From positions 935,001 to 999,000 of the forward strand of contig JAADJZ010000005.1 in the NCBI GenBank assembly GCA_011032825.1: a DNA stretch of 64,000 nt, given 5' to 3'. Positions 30,276-40,574 of this stretch are shown here, piece by piece. This stretch comes from Massariosphaeria phaeospora (taxonomy: Eukaryota > Ascomycota > Dothideomycetes > Pleosporales). Positions within the stretch are counted from its first letter, which is position 1, and every line of letters begins with the position of its first letter. Position numbers and translations under genes: made by a program. The notes below the pieces were generated by a model that saw only the letters and a list, made by a program, of their open reading frames with translations, was not told the origin of the DNA and did no database searches.

Positions 30276-30997
30276 TTGCGAGGGTTCTTAGTGAGCCGAT
30301 TCGCCGCTGAAGAATCAATCCGCTTCGGGCAACTATCTGTAGCCACTTCGGGTACTGCATAACGAAGCACTGCATGGCATCGACATGTCCACCTAGCCAA
30401 TTGCTCTTTGGTTCGGCGAAAGTCATACCACCATTGCAATGTCGACAGCGTGGCTTTGCGTTAGATCCACGAATTTGATGAATCATGATCTTATCATATC
30501 TATACCATGTCTCGTACTCCTTTGGTCGATCCACATGACTCTCACTACTAGTTCAACCCTGCAAGCCGAGAGAGTCGACCTTTCTGCAGACGCTAAAGAC
30601 ACCACTTGCTCCGAGCCAACAGGCAGTCGAGCCGTTGCATGCCCATCCGTGCAGCCTATCTGAAAACAGGAAAAAGTGGCACAACACAACCCAAAATCAG
30701 AATGGTAGACATGGCCTGTGGTCAGTATTTGGTTCTGCACCTGGCGCACTACCCAGCCGATCCGGTCGATCAACCAGAAATATGGGCGAACCGGAGAGTT
30801 TCGACCATGCTTTGTTCACTTACTCATCGTTCGCGCATATCACAATGATGGAAATCCCGAGATGTGGACGCAGGGTTCGGACGCCACTACACCCAATCTC
30901 AACGTCTGTCTCTGTAATATGAGTGCGAGCATACATAGACTTCACTCGGTTCATCGGTATGCCAGCTCGGATATTCGCCGCTTGTCTCTATTTGAGT
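30276..30997. other. Convergent intergenic region
   Basis: 3' flanks of the transcription factor and ChaC genes. No gene recognised. Confidence 0.5.
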
Positions 30998-32065
30998 CTA
31001 CTTCTCGACTTCCTCCGGTTGTTCTGAACTCCCGTCTATGTGTAACGACTCTCCTACAGGCACCTGTGTCTGCTCCGCTCCGTCACCACCATCCTCGTCA
31101 CCCTCAGCCTGAGTCTGAGCCACAGCCTCGATCTCCTTACACCTTCTCACCAAATCACTGACATGTTTATCGCCACTATCCCTACTCAGTTCGAGCAAAC
31201 ACTTCTCCAGCAAAAACAAGTACTCTCTATTCTCCCCACTCGGCCCCTGACTCTTCAATATATGCCGCGCTAACGCATCCGGATCCTGTGGCCCCAGAAA
31301 CTGCGGGTTACTTGGCAATCCGATATACACCAAACAGTTAATCGCCTGACCCTGCTTCTCCGGCTTTGCGAAAATCGTTGTTGACGCTGTTATGGACCGA
31401 GTCGACGAATGCGCGGGCGTAGTAGGTAGGGAGGATATTGAAGTCACGAACGGCGCAGGGTGGAACGGCGTGAATTGAATCGAATACCCGTTGATCTCGC
31501 GGATGTCAAGGTACTCGCGTACCTCGGCCACTTTGGCTGCGGGGATGTGGTATGCAGCACCCCAGACGCGCTCAGGGGGCTCGTGGTGGTCGGTCAGAGT
31601 GTCCCAGTGCGCGCGGTCGATCAGCGTGAGGACGCGGCCGGGCGCCGAGGGTGTGCCGCGGTGATCTTCACTGTGTTTCGAGTATCAGCGAGTACTAGGA
31701 AATACGGGTAAACCCTTATAGAGGAACGTATAGAAGATAGACACATATGTAGACTCCCCCTACAGCCATTCCACTCACCTTGCCTACGCACACAACTTAG
31801 CCCATGCGCCAATTCATCAACAAACCAGCCGACAAAAATTCGCGTCTCATACCTGCCAGAACCGGCGCACGTAGCCTTCAATGTAGCCCGGGACGCGCTG
31901 ATCTGTAACATGCACACGCGACGCTCAGCTCAGCCCTCAGTGGATTCAATTCAATTGCTTGTGCGTACCGAAGTGCGGCGGCGGCTTCCAGAGTAAGCTG
32001 CCGTAGCCGAAGAGCCAGAAGGAGTCGTCGGCTTGGCCGAAGGTGTCGGGCGAGGGCGAGGGCAT
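30998..32065 (-). CDS. ChaC-type gamma-glutamylcyclotransferase (glutathione-specific)
   Basis: Exons 32065-31969, 31902-31853, a 5 nt microexon 31783-31779, and 31670-30998 give 274 residues. ChaC enzymes cleave glutathione to 5-oxoproline and Cys-Gly in the cytosol. Seen: the substrate-binding loop FGYGSLLWKP, the block VPGYIEGYVRRFWQASEDHRGTP, PGRVLTLI, the catalytic-Glu region YLDIREINGY and the GPSGENREYL segment. Without the microexon (GCAAG, flanked by GTAG and GTGAGT) the second and last exons are out of frame and run into TGA; with it the canonical FWQ-AS-EDHRG motif is restored exactly. The C-terminal 45 residues are an acidic, Gln-rich extension. Confidence 0.88.
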
Positions 32066-32479
32066 TTTTGTGCCGGATTGGGGAAGAGGAGGGGGAATGG
32101 TGCTGTTGTTGGTGTTATGAGACGGTATGGTCGGTGAGGTTGGTGACCAGGGGTATTATTTGGTGGTGGGACAAAAAGATGGAGGGGTTAAAATGTGGGG
32201 GGTGGGGTGGTGGGGTAGATGAGATCAGGGTCCTTTGGTTCCGATGTCGCAATCTATCTATAGCTTTGCAAGGGAGAGAGAGGTAGAGGTATAAAGAAAG
32301 CTAGCTACTAAGTAACCAAGTCGCATTAAAATACTTCATGCCTCCTTCCAACTTCGAGCAGTAATGTCCTTCTCGCACATGTGCCATTTAGTTCTAGTTT
32401 GGCTTACGTGATGTGAATCAGTTGATCTATAGTATAGACGATGGGATGGGTACTCGGCTCCAGAGCTGAACTTTTTGCA

Positions 32480-32718
32480 GGTGTTCGTCGGCGCCGCCCT
32501 GTCATAATTCGTTTCCGATCAATGCGCACCTTAGTAAGCCTATCCTCTTACCTACAAGCCATACCTATACAATACCCAGTATACCATATACAATAGAGCT
32601 TTGTAAAGACAGAAGTAGACTATTTAACTGTTGCTAAAACCTCCTAGGCTGTCAAAAGGATCACGACGTCTTCTATGATATCGGCAATGAATTCTGCTAG
32701 GGAGGTGTCAGGGACACC
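32480..32718 (+). mobile_element. MITE family A, copy 2
   Basis: Ends form an imperfect inverted repeat of about 34 bp (left core TCATAATTCGTTTCCG at 32501-32516; right core CGGCAATGAATTCTG at 32682-32696), reaching GGTGTTC and GACACC outermost. Interior signature GCTTTGTAAAGACAG and GTTGCTAAAACCTCC shared with the other copies. Confidence 0.7.
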
Positions 32719-33025
32719 ACAGCACATCACGCCACACTACTCCACCATCTCCTTCCGTTCAGCTCTGGGCGTCAATATATGGCGCTAGCTGAGCGGGCAC
32801 CGCGTGCACAGTGTTCACCGAGATTTGCGCTCAGCTCTCGGATTCGGAGGCAGAATTTGGTGTTCTTTGGAGCGGTGGTGCTGGGTGGTTTGGCGGTATG
32901 GAGTGTAGCTGAAGTCTGAAGAGATCGTATGACGGGTGCTCGGTGCCAGAATCGACGAGGAGCTCTCCTGATCATCGTGTACGCCTCTCTTCTCCTTTGC
33001 AGCACATCTTACTCAGTCCACCACA

Positions 33026-33032
33026 TATATAA
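33026..33032 (+). promoter_or_regulatory. TATA box of the gene at 33181
   Basis: TATATAA about 150 bp upstream of the ATG, followed by a C/A-rich leader typical of highly expressed fungal genes. Confidence 0.35.
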
Positions 33033-33180
33033 CCCCCATAACTCCACCCTCAATTTCAATATCCATCTCAACCTCAACCTCAGCATCGAACATCCAGACA
33101 TCTTCCATTTCCAGTCTTCTAGCTTAGCTTCCATCTTCCAGCTCCCATTTTCCAAGCCTTCAAACTAAACAACAAGCAAA

Positions 33181-33691
33181 ATGGCACTCCGCTACACCGA
33201 AACAACAGAGAACTTCGCCGACCGCTTCAACCCAGGCAGCTACTACCCGCGCTGGGACGTTCAAGACAAGATTGCAGTCAACCAAGCGCTCAACATGATA
33301 GACCCAGAGAGTCCAGCGGGCAGAGTGTTGAACGGCCTTGACACGACGAGACAGCGTGAGTACACTCCTACCCCTTGTTGCGAGCGACTTCGTGTATGTT
33401 CAAAAGAAACTGATCAGCTGCTCGTTCATGCACATAGTGTTTCTATCCAACATCGTGATCCACGAAGGGACCGACACGGCCAACCGCCTCCACTGGAACT
33501 TCACGCTCAGGCTGCTCGGCAGCGGCGGCACGCAGTCCCCCGAGTGCCATCTGTACGAGGACGGAACGTACACGATCATCGCCGGTGGAGAGGAAATCAG
33601 GTATGGCGGGAATCCAATGGGGAGGGTGGCAGAGACGGCAAAGGAAGAGCAAAAGGTGCCGACTGATGATGACTTCCCGCCGTTGGGATAA
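33181..33691 (+). CDS. Small hypothetical protein, 142 residues
   Basis: Two exons, 33181-33355 and 33438-33691, joined across an 82 bp GT-AG intron; the junction gives TTRQLFLSNIVIHEG in one frame. The ATG lies in a good context (AAGCAAAATGGC) after a C/A-rich leader with a TATA box. The product is hydrophilic, without signal peptide or membrane segment. It has aromatic-rich motifs (GSYYPRWDVQDK, RLHWNFTLRLLG, YTIIAGGEEIRYGG) and ends DDDFPPLG. I do not recognise the family; the mixed composition suggests a small folded soluble protein. Confidence 0.7.
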
Positions 33692-33823
33692 GTCTGGGCG
33701 CCGAACCGATTGGTACTGAGGATGGAGTGAGAGGATTGGCTTTAGTTGGGGCAACACGTAATGGATGAGGGACTGCAGCTTGGATCACGGGGTATACATT
33801 CACTTACTATTAATACACATTCT

Positions 33824-35357
33824 TTATACACCGCCAGCTGCCCTGCTCATAAAAAAGCCCTTGAGTGGACCCATGGCATCTACAGCCCGAAGCCCCAAGC
33901 TCCTAATACCCACAAGGGGTCCAGAACCCACGCTATACAGACGATGCAGCTTATCACAGACACCTAACATCGCATTGTTCTCTGCGTATCGCTCGCTGTT
34001 GTAGCTCTCCAACGCCAGTATTGAACCAATATCTTGTCCCGTCTGTACGGCGTGTGTGATGGTACGGACGAGAGCTGCTGCATCGCCTTGCCCCTGGTTT
34101 AGCCCCTGTCCCGCAAGTGGATGAATGGTATGTGCAGCATCGCCGACTAGAGCGACTCGTTCGCCCGTGTACGTGTCTGCGTGACGCATTCGGAGTGGGA
34201 AGGAAGCTACCGTGCCTTGCTGGACGTGTGCCACACGCATGGGAATATCATGCTTCTTGAATGGAGTGTGTTTTTCCCGCCATGCAATCTCTTCTTCCTG
34301 TCCCGACGGCATCGTGTGGAGGTAGTCGAGATCTGTGGGCGATAGTCTGAACCCCGCGTTTACCATTGCTATGAAGTCGTTGGGTGGCAATGACTTGAGC
34401 TTCGCGGCACGGTCGGGTGTAGTGCTCCAGACTAGGGTGGCCATGTTGCCAGGAAGCGGGAGCATGGCGATAGGACCGCTTGGGAGAAAGCGCTGGTATG
34501 CAATCTTATGGTCCGGGCCGCCCCAGCCCTCGCCTTCCAGCTTCAAAGATGCGACAACTCCATGGCGGTCGTAGTCAAAGCCGCGTGAAGCTATGCCTGC
34601 GAACGTTCGGACGGGACTATTCGCCCCATCTGCGCCAACCAGCAGTCTTGCAGCCAAACTCTTCCCGTTTGACAGTGTAAGGACCGGCCACGATGAAAGA
34701 TCTACGCGCTCCGTATCTGTGCCGAGGTCTATCGAGTCGACCTTTGTAGCTAAAAACATATCAACCCCGCCGAGCTCTTCGAGACGGGATAGGAGAGTGG
34801 TGGTGGTGTTTGCGTTCTCGATCATATATGCGATTGTGGTTGGCTGTGACGGTTTTCGGGGTGACAATAGTGGACGTGCGGAGTCCCAGTCGAAGGATAT
34901 GCGGGCATCAGTGACGCCGTCCCATACCTGCATCTCCTGGTATGGTTGGATTCTCGAGAGGTTTGCGTGAGACCATGCTCCAATCTCTGCGTATAAATTT
35001 GTTAGCATCTAGCTACTTGTAATACATGTTGGTAAACACACCTTGGAGGTTCTTCACAGAGGCGGGCGTGAGGGAGCTGCATCGATTTGAGAAGCTATCC
35101 AAGGTCGCATCTTTCGGTAATCGATTCTTCTCTAGATCCTGCCCCTCAATAAGTGCGACCTTCAGCCCTTGTGTTGCGCCAGAGGCTCTCAACCCAGCCA
35201 AGAGACTCAATCCCGCGGGACCTCCCCCTACGCAGACCACATCGTAGATTTCGGGTGACGCGGCGGAGGTCGAAGCGCACCTCCGCACTCGGAATTGGAC
35301 ACGAGATGTTGGGGATAAGGCCCGGTGCACTCCCAAGGCAATTCGAGGTGGCATCAC
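33824..35357 (-). CDS. COQ6: Ubiquinone biosynthesis flavin monooxygenase Coq6, mitochondrial
   Basis: Two exons, 35357-35042 and 34986-33824 (intron 55 bp), give 492 residues, close to yeast Coq6. It hydroxylates C5 of the polyprenyl-benzoate ring in coenzyme Q synthesis, on the matrix side of the inner mitochondrial membrane. The first 30 residues are Arg/Ser-rich with no acidic residue, a mitochondrial presequence. The FAD site is DVVCVGGGPAGLSL (residues 39-52); the second flavin motif LLVGADGANSPVR and the ribityl-binding GDAAHTIHPLAGQGLNQG are also present. A run of five 7 bp repeats (TGTTTGC) lies about 105 bp upstream of the start. Confidence 0.92.
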
Positions 35358-35461
35358 AAGCCCAGAGAAGCTCTCTCATCAGCGGTCGACACAGATTGGG
35401 TGGTGTCTGGGTGCGCGAGTGGGCACTGATGGTGTCATGCATCCACTGTGCAAGTGTTTGC

Positions 35462-35498
35462 GCTGTTTGCTGTTTGCTGTTTGCTGTTTGCTGTTTGG
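35462..35498 (+). repeat. TGTTTGC heptanucleotide array
   Basis: Five tandem copies of TGTTTGC, about 105 bp upstream of the COQ6 start. Confidence 0.8.
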
Positions 35499-35544
35499 GT
35501 GCCTGAGTGATGACCTAATGATACTAGCCCGGCCGCTTGGATAA

Positions 35545-35743
35545 ACCTGCGTGCCTCCAAAAGGATCATCTAACGCAGCAATATAGCTAAAGAAAGCTAC
35601 AATGCTATTTACAGCAATTACTTAGTATTACAAGATATAGTATAAAATCTAAGTTAAAGATAGAGCTTTAGTTATAACGTAGCGTGTTCAGCCTTAGTTC
35701 CGGAGATCTGGTTTCCGCAAGAGCCTGGCATCCGGCATCCGGC
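35545..35743 (+). mobile_element. MITE family B, copy 2 (left end degraded)
   Basis: Matches copy 1 at 13256-13477 along its interior (GCCTCCAAA, TATAGCTA-AGAAAGCTACAAT, a TTAGTATTACAA-type block) and at the right end (GCGTGTTCAGCCTTAGTTCC and CCGCAAGAG). The left inverted repeat is missing or too diverged to see, and no target duplication is evident. Differences are mostly transitions. Confidence 0.7.
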
Positions 35744-36412
35744 TGGTCTAGCCTGCTAAAGCTAGCGTACCGACGATAACCCATACGATGGTCTCGTCTC
35801 GACCTGCTTGACTCACCTTCATCACCACATTCTCAAGAGCACCACGTCGACCGACAATTCTCCGCACAGGCTGGCCTCAAGTATTTGCTCACGAGAATAT
35901 TCGCAACTCAGCGCTCGATGCGCTCGATGCGCTCGTTGATGCCAGCTGTGCACACCAACGCTATGATTCACCCACTCCGGTACCCCTCTTTCTGGGAACA
36001 GTACCATGGGAGCTCAATGGCGAGCATCGTATGTCATAACGTTCAATGCTAAGGGAAGGAGAGTGGCTGAGCAGTTTCATTGCCCCAATGCCTCTCACTG
36101 ACCTAGTTCCGCCCACTTACCTAGGTCGGCACTAATCCAAAAGACTTCCATTCGTGAATAGCGCTGCTGAGCCGTTTAAATAGCATCTTCCACCCGGAGT
36201 TCTAGAATAAAATTTACCGTCGCCCTGAGCGGGTCGGCCGCCGCATTTAAATTCTACACCTCTATTGAATGCAAGTCCTCCCTTATTCTTTCGCTTCTTT
36301 CTTCTCCGTGTCTACTTCCACCTGATACCCCTTCTGCCGCTCACGGATTTCGTTCGAAAACTTTTAAGCTCTACTACTTCGAAACATCCCGAGTCGCATT
36401 CTGTGTCCTGTC

Positions 36413-38110
36413 ATGTCTAGGCCAGACGTCGCCGACTACGATCTCATGCTTTCGGATGCAAGCAGCAGAAACTCCTCAGCTTGCCACAGCTCCCCAACGT
36501 CTCCTTCTCGCCCACAGTCGCCTCAGAGAAAACGCACTTGGTCATTGTTCCACGCTCCGGAGACTCCCGTGAACGGTGACGAGTCGCGGAAGGGCCATAA
36601 GATGTCGGGCTCCAGTGTCTTTCCCTTCCACAGGACCTCACATCATAGTCACCAGAGAATATCGGAGCCGGGTGACAGCCCGACTTGCCAAAATTCCAGT
36701 GAGACCGCTCCGGCTTCTGCCGCTGGTCTCGGTCCTTCCAATGTGTCACCAAACGAGAATGCTGAAGGCGAGCGTCGACGGTCGTCAACAATCTCAAAAT
36801 TCAAAGAGTTCTTGAACCACCTCGATCTCGCCGAAATACTAAACCTCCGACGCAAAGATTCGGCACACAGCGAGGACAGCACGGTGGGTTCAGATAGACG
36901 AGGCAACCCGCACGAAACGACTGGATTGCTCTACTGTAATTCGGAAATGGAGTCGTTCGCATCGCACGGAATGCTACGTTTCCGTAGCCAGAGCACAGAC
37001 ACGTTGGAGACTCCGGGGCCGAGCACTTATTATCACAGACAAAGCTACCAAAATCGGCGCTTCTCTGTGCAGCGTGAGAACTCATACTGTAATCCTCCAC
37101 AAGGAGACGCACTCGACAGTCTCTTTCAACAAAGCACCATGCGTACTACCGGAACAGGGGCTGAGGCAAATGGAATGGACGAGCTACATCGCGCGGTGAC
37201 TGAACCAAAACCGAGTCCAGCAAAACGCAAGACCAACCCACGACAGCCATCTTTCAGATTCCCCAGCTTTTTGAATATGTCAAAACGGCGTCGTGCTGCA
37301 TATTCAAAGGGAAAGCTCCCCGAACAGGCCGACGACATGTCGGATCATCCCAACCCGTTTAGCAACAGGCCAGATCTGCCACCTCAGACCCCCAACCAAA
37401 TCGGCGTGATTTCCGAGCCATCGTCCTTCGAAAGTGCATCTACGGTTCCGCATGCCATATTCGACACCAACGACGTCAGGCCCCGTGCTTGGACCGACTC
37501 GCTCCACAAAGCATCAATCGATAGCTCCAGCGGTCTTCTAAGGGACCATCATCATCAACATTCTCGCAACTCCTTAACGCCACCGCTCAATCTGCCGCCT
37601 AGGCTCCCTCCCTCGCCGCCGCCTTTCGCGCTTCCTCCACTTGCAGGCCCATGGATTGCCCCTCCCTCCCCTCCTCTCAATCCCACCATGCACACCACCC
37701 CAACCAACACGCCATTCATGCCACTCCCAAGCCCATGGCTTGCCCGACCATCTCCTCCTCTGAATCCCACTCTACACCCCACCCCAATCGACATGCCATT
37801 CACCCCACTCCCCAGCCCCGCAGCGCTCATGCCATCCCGCTCGACAAAGCCAAGGCCTTCGATGACGCCCCAAAGCAGCGGCTCGGACGCCACACAACAC
37901 ACGGCCGTCGACGACGACACCTCGGCGGATGACGAGGACCTGCGCTTGCGCCGCGTGTTTAATCTCACCAACACATACCTCAACCACATAGCTCGTTCCG
38001 AAGAATCAGGAAATGAGGCGTGTTTTAGCGGAGGCGAGTGTTATTGCTCTACACGGGGGAGGTCGCGTGAAAGGCGCATCTATGGTGGGAAGCGCACGAG
38101 AAAAACATGA
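36413..38110 (+). CDS. Ser/Pro-rich hypothetical protein, 565 residues
   Basis: One exon. The product is rich in Ser, Pro, Arg and His, with several basic clusters (KRRRAAYSKGK near residue 295) that could direct it to the nucleus. Most of it looks disordered. Around residues 400-480 a unit of about 32 residues is tandemly duplicated (PPSPPLNPTMHTTPTNTPF / RPSPPLNPTLHPTPIDMPF), with matching DNA duplication at about 37660-37810. The C-terminus has a more ordered LRLRRVFNLTNTYLNHIAR segment followed by a Cys pair and Arg/Lys tail. I do not recognise the family. Confidence 0.65.
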   Translation: MSRPDVADYDLMLSDASSRNSSACHSSPTSPSRPQSPQRKRTWSLFHAPETPVNGDESRKGHKMSGSSVFPFHRTSHHSHQRISEPGDSPTCQNSSETAPASAAGLGPSNVSPNENAEGERRRSSTISKFKEFLNHLDLAEILNLRRKDSAHSEDSTVGSDRRGNPHETTGLLYCNSEMESFASHGMLRFRSQSTDTLETPGPSTYYHRQSYQNRRFSVQRENSYCNPPQGDALDSLFQQSTMRTTGTGAEANGMDELHRAVTEPKPSPAKRKTNPRQPSFRFPSFLNMSKRRRAAYSKGKLPEQADDMSDHPNPFSNRPDLPPQTPNQIGVISEPSSFESASTVPHAIFDTNDVRPRAWTDSLHKASIDSSSGLLRDHHHQHSRNSLTPPLNLPPRLPPSPPPFALPPLAGPWIAPPSPPLNPTMHTTPTNTPFMPLPSPWLARPSPPLNPTLHPTPIDMPFTPLPSPAALMPSRSTKPRPSMTPQSSGSDATQHTAVDDDTSADDEDLRLRRVFNLTNTYLNHIARSEESGNEACFSGGECYCSTRGRSRERRIYGGKRTRKT

Positions 38111-38819
38111 CGGGGGATACTATACTCGAGGTCGAAATGATTCAGGGACATGTTCGCAGTGCATCGTCACTCGCGAAGGACATAAAGGACGGGACACAGT
38201 TGTTGAGAGTGATGTTACAGGGGTGGTAGTACCACTGTTACGTAATCAAGACTAGAAACTATTCTACTCGGATAGCATGAGAAACGAAGTTTGCATCAAG
38301 TTCACATAATATCAAGTAATGAAGACCACGTCCATAGCACCACATGGAATGTGATGAAGAAACTACCCGACTGCCATTACAAGTCAAGTCAACTTTGAAC
38401 TACCTAGTAATAATACCAAGTGAATAATGCCACCAACTGGTCACTATTCGTTTTCTCGTCCTGGAAGTGCACATGCTATCCAATCCCTAACCCTAGCATC
38501 GCTTTTGCGCCTATTAAGTTAAGATCCCATACGTGAAACAAACAGACCAACGCTTCTAAGCAACGACGACAATGGCGCACTGGTATGCCATTGCTTTCGC
38601 TTTGGTGATGTGAAAAGGACCGACGGACCCCCTTGGGTATATACTGGAAAGGACTGTAGATGCCAAGTGCACCTAAACGCTATGCATGATGTGGAAAGAA
38701 ATCAAAACGGAACTGCAATAGGTAAATGGCGAGATAGATGCGATGCGGAAGGATGCTTTGAGAGTGGAAGTGGATTCAGAGTGGTGAGCGGGTAGGGGCA
38801 CGGAAGGCCGTCCTCAATG
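38111..38819. other. Convergent intergenic region
   Basis: 3' flanks of the Ser/Pro-rich gene and of the GPI-anchored protein gene. No feature recognised. Confidence 0.5.
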
Positions 38820-39577
38820 TTACAAGAGGATGGCGAAGCCGGCAAAGACACTGACGAACAGAATAGCCATGCTGTAGCTTGCTCCGAGGTCGAGCATAGC
38901 AGAGGCAGCGCCGGTACCCCAATCCGCGCTGCTGGAAGTAGGGGCGCTGCCGTCCGTGGCGGTGCTTGCGGAGGGTGAGCCGGTTTCGGACGGGGTGCTG
39001 GAGGGGATCGCGGATCCGGTGTTGTTTGGGGTAATTGGCACTTGAGCACCACAGGGGTGATCGGCTCTGGCAAAATGTTAGCTTGGGCCCCGTGTGAGAC
39101 GCATCGCCAGCGGAGGAACGTACCTGCACTTGTCTGCACAGGTATTATCGCCGTTGCAACCTTTCACACACTGGTTCCCCCATTCCGTGCACTTGAAATA
39201 TGGGATGGTCTGCGAGAACTCGGTGAGGTTGGGCGAGATGCCGTTGTCGCAGACGCAGAGATAGGCGAGCGAGTCCTGCTGGGCTGTTAGAGTGTGCTGG
39301 AGCAAGACAGGGAAATTCATGACTTACCGCATCACAATCGTTGCTGACCGTGCTAAGTGTCTCTACGTTGTCCTGTTGTGTGCATATGAATGGGCATTGT
39401 GTCTTCTGCTGCTGGCACCAATAGTCTGATGTTGTGGTTAGGGTAGAGTGTAGGTTGCGAGCAGGGAAACCGACCTCTGAGCGGCTGATCGACAGACTGG
39501 GGGTCGATGTTGTATGGGTCCTGAGCGGCCGACAAGCCAGCGAGGGCAACCACGCCGAGGGCGAAGAATGAACGCAT
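38820..39577 (-). CDS. GPI-anchored cysteine-rich cell-wall protein (DUF7707-like)
   Basis: Four exons (39577-39475, 39425-39328, 39278-39124, 39066-38820) give 200 residues; introns are 49, 49 and 57 bp. Exon 3 has tandem CAG acceptors (39278 or 39275), so one Gln is optional. A signal peptide (MRSFFALGVVALAGLSAAQ, residues 1-19) is followed by a Cys-rich domain with YWCQQQKTQCPFIC, NDCDA, LCVCDNG, KCTEWGNQCVKGC and CADKCRADHPCGAQ. After it come a Ser/Thr/Pro-rich stalk and a hydrophobic C-terminal tail (SYSMAILFVSVFAGFAILL), as expected for a GPI anchor. The Cys spacing matches the secreted DUF7707 family of filamentous ascomycetes, whose function is not established. Expected location: plasma membrane or wall. 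Confidence 0.85.
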
Positions 39578-40574
39578 GGTGGTGGTGGTGATGGCGGTGA
39601 TGGCGAGGGAATTCTGTGGATGAGGAGTGACTGTCAGGATGCAAGTCAGCTCAGGATTCACGCAGAGGAAAAGGCCAGAGCTACGGTATGTTGCCCTGGG
39701 GCCGAGGAATGCACTCACTGTTTGTGTCGTCCGATACAGCACCAGACGGAGAGCAAGAATTATAAAGCGTATATCGTGAGCGACCGGTGGAAACAGCGGT
39801 GGAATATATGCAAGAAGAAAAGGGTCGTCTCAGCAACTGCGTGTCTCTCCCAAAGCGAGTGTGGGTGGCGGTGAGGACAGGACGAGCGGGCGGCGAGCAG
39901 AGGGTTGATAAAGAAGGGAGGCCGGGGTGGCTAGAACTAGTGGAGATCGATATCTCTAGCCAGCCCTTGGGCGGGATGAGGACAGTGCACTCTGCGCGGC
40001 TTCATTCTGGCCAGCCATCGGATGCAGGCGTCCGCCCAGGTGCTCTGTGTTTCGACGGCTGCACGTCTGCTGCGGGCTCGCGCGGCGTGCGTCTCCATTG
40101 CGGCGTTGCGTAGGCCGCTCCGGCGGGTGTGTGTGGAGGTGGTGTGTTTGAACGCAGACTTCGCAGCGCTCGGCTTTAGTATCTACGATGGAGCTCTCAG
40201 TCCGGTGGCCAGGGTGAGCTGCACGAGGCGCACGCCCGCACCAAGCGTCGAGACATTGGCCATTCACAAGCGCGCGGGGGCGCCCTCGAGTCGAAGCGGC
40301 CGGCGCTGGCTTCAGGGTGCAGATCGCGGACGGCATCGATCCTTGTCCATGGCGTTCTTAGACGCTCCATCCTTTCTCTGGAGAGAACCGCCCTCGGGAC
40401 CGGGGCGTGTTTTCCACCTCGCCCGCGATAACACATCTCGCTGCATGCCGCACCACCCCTCGCAGGCGCTGCCATATCAACAGGCCCTCTCGCAGTCAGC
40501 GCAAACAACGTACCGAGTACACGGCCTCAGAAGCTGCTCGTCCGCCTCGCCGGCCGTCGACCCACCCTAGATGG
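39578..40574. other. Divergent intergenic region
   Basis: Promoters of the GPI-protein gene and the PX gene. GC-rich with several overlapping open frames that have no domain support; the PX gene frame itself opens at 40407 but the added residues look non-coding. Confidence 0.5.

Larger units (their letters stand above)
32066..33180. other. Divergent intergenic region with MITE A2
   Basis: Promoters of the ChaC gene and of the small gene at 33181; contains the MITE at 32480-32718 and a TATA box at 33026. A 77-codon minus-strand frame at 32772-33005 resembles a mitochondrial presequence but has no continuation. Confidence 0.5.
35358..36412. other. Divergent intergenic region with MITE B2
   Basis: Promoters of COQ6 and of the orphan gene at 36413. 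Contains the TGTTTGC array (35462-35498) and the second family B repeat (about 35545-35743). Confidence 0.5.

Noticed and set aside
32772..33005. 77-codon minus-strand frame with a mitochondrial presequence-like start (RRAPRRFW, RSLQTSA)
   Set aside because: No continuation, no recognised domain and it overlaps the leader of the gene at 33181. It might be the remnant of a gene truncated near MITE A2, but this cannot be shown.
40407..40574. 56-residue upstream extension of the PX protein
   Set aside because: Residues are Arg/Pro-rich without family resemblance; the ATG at 40575 gives a normal-length protein.
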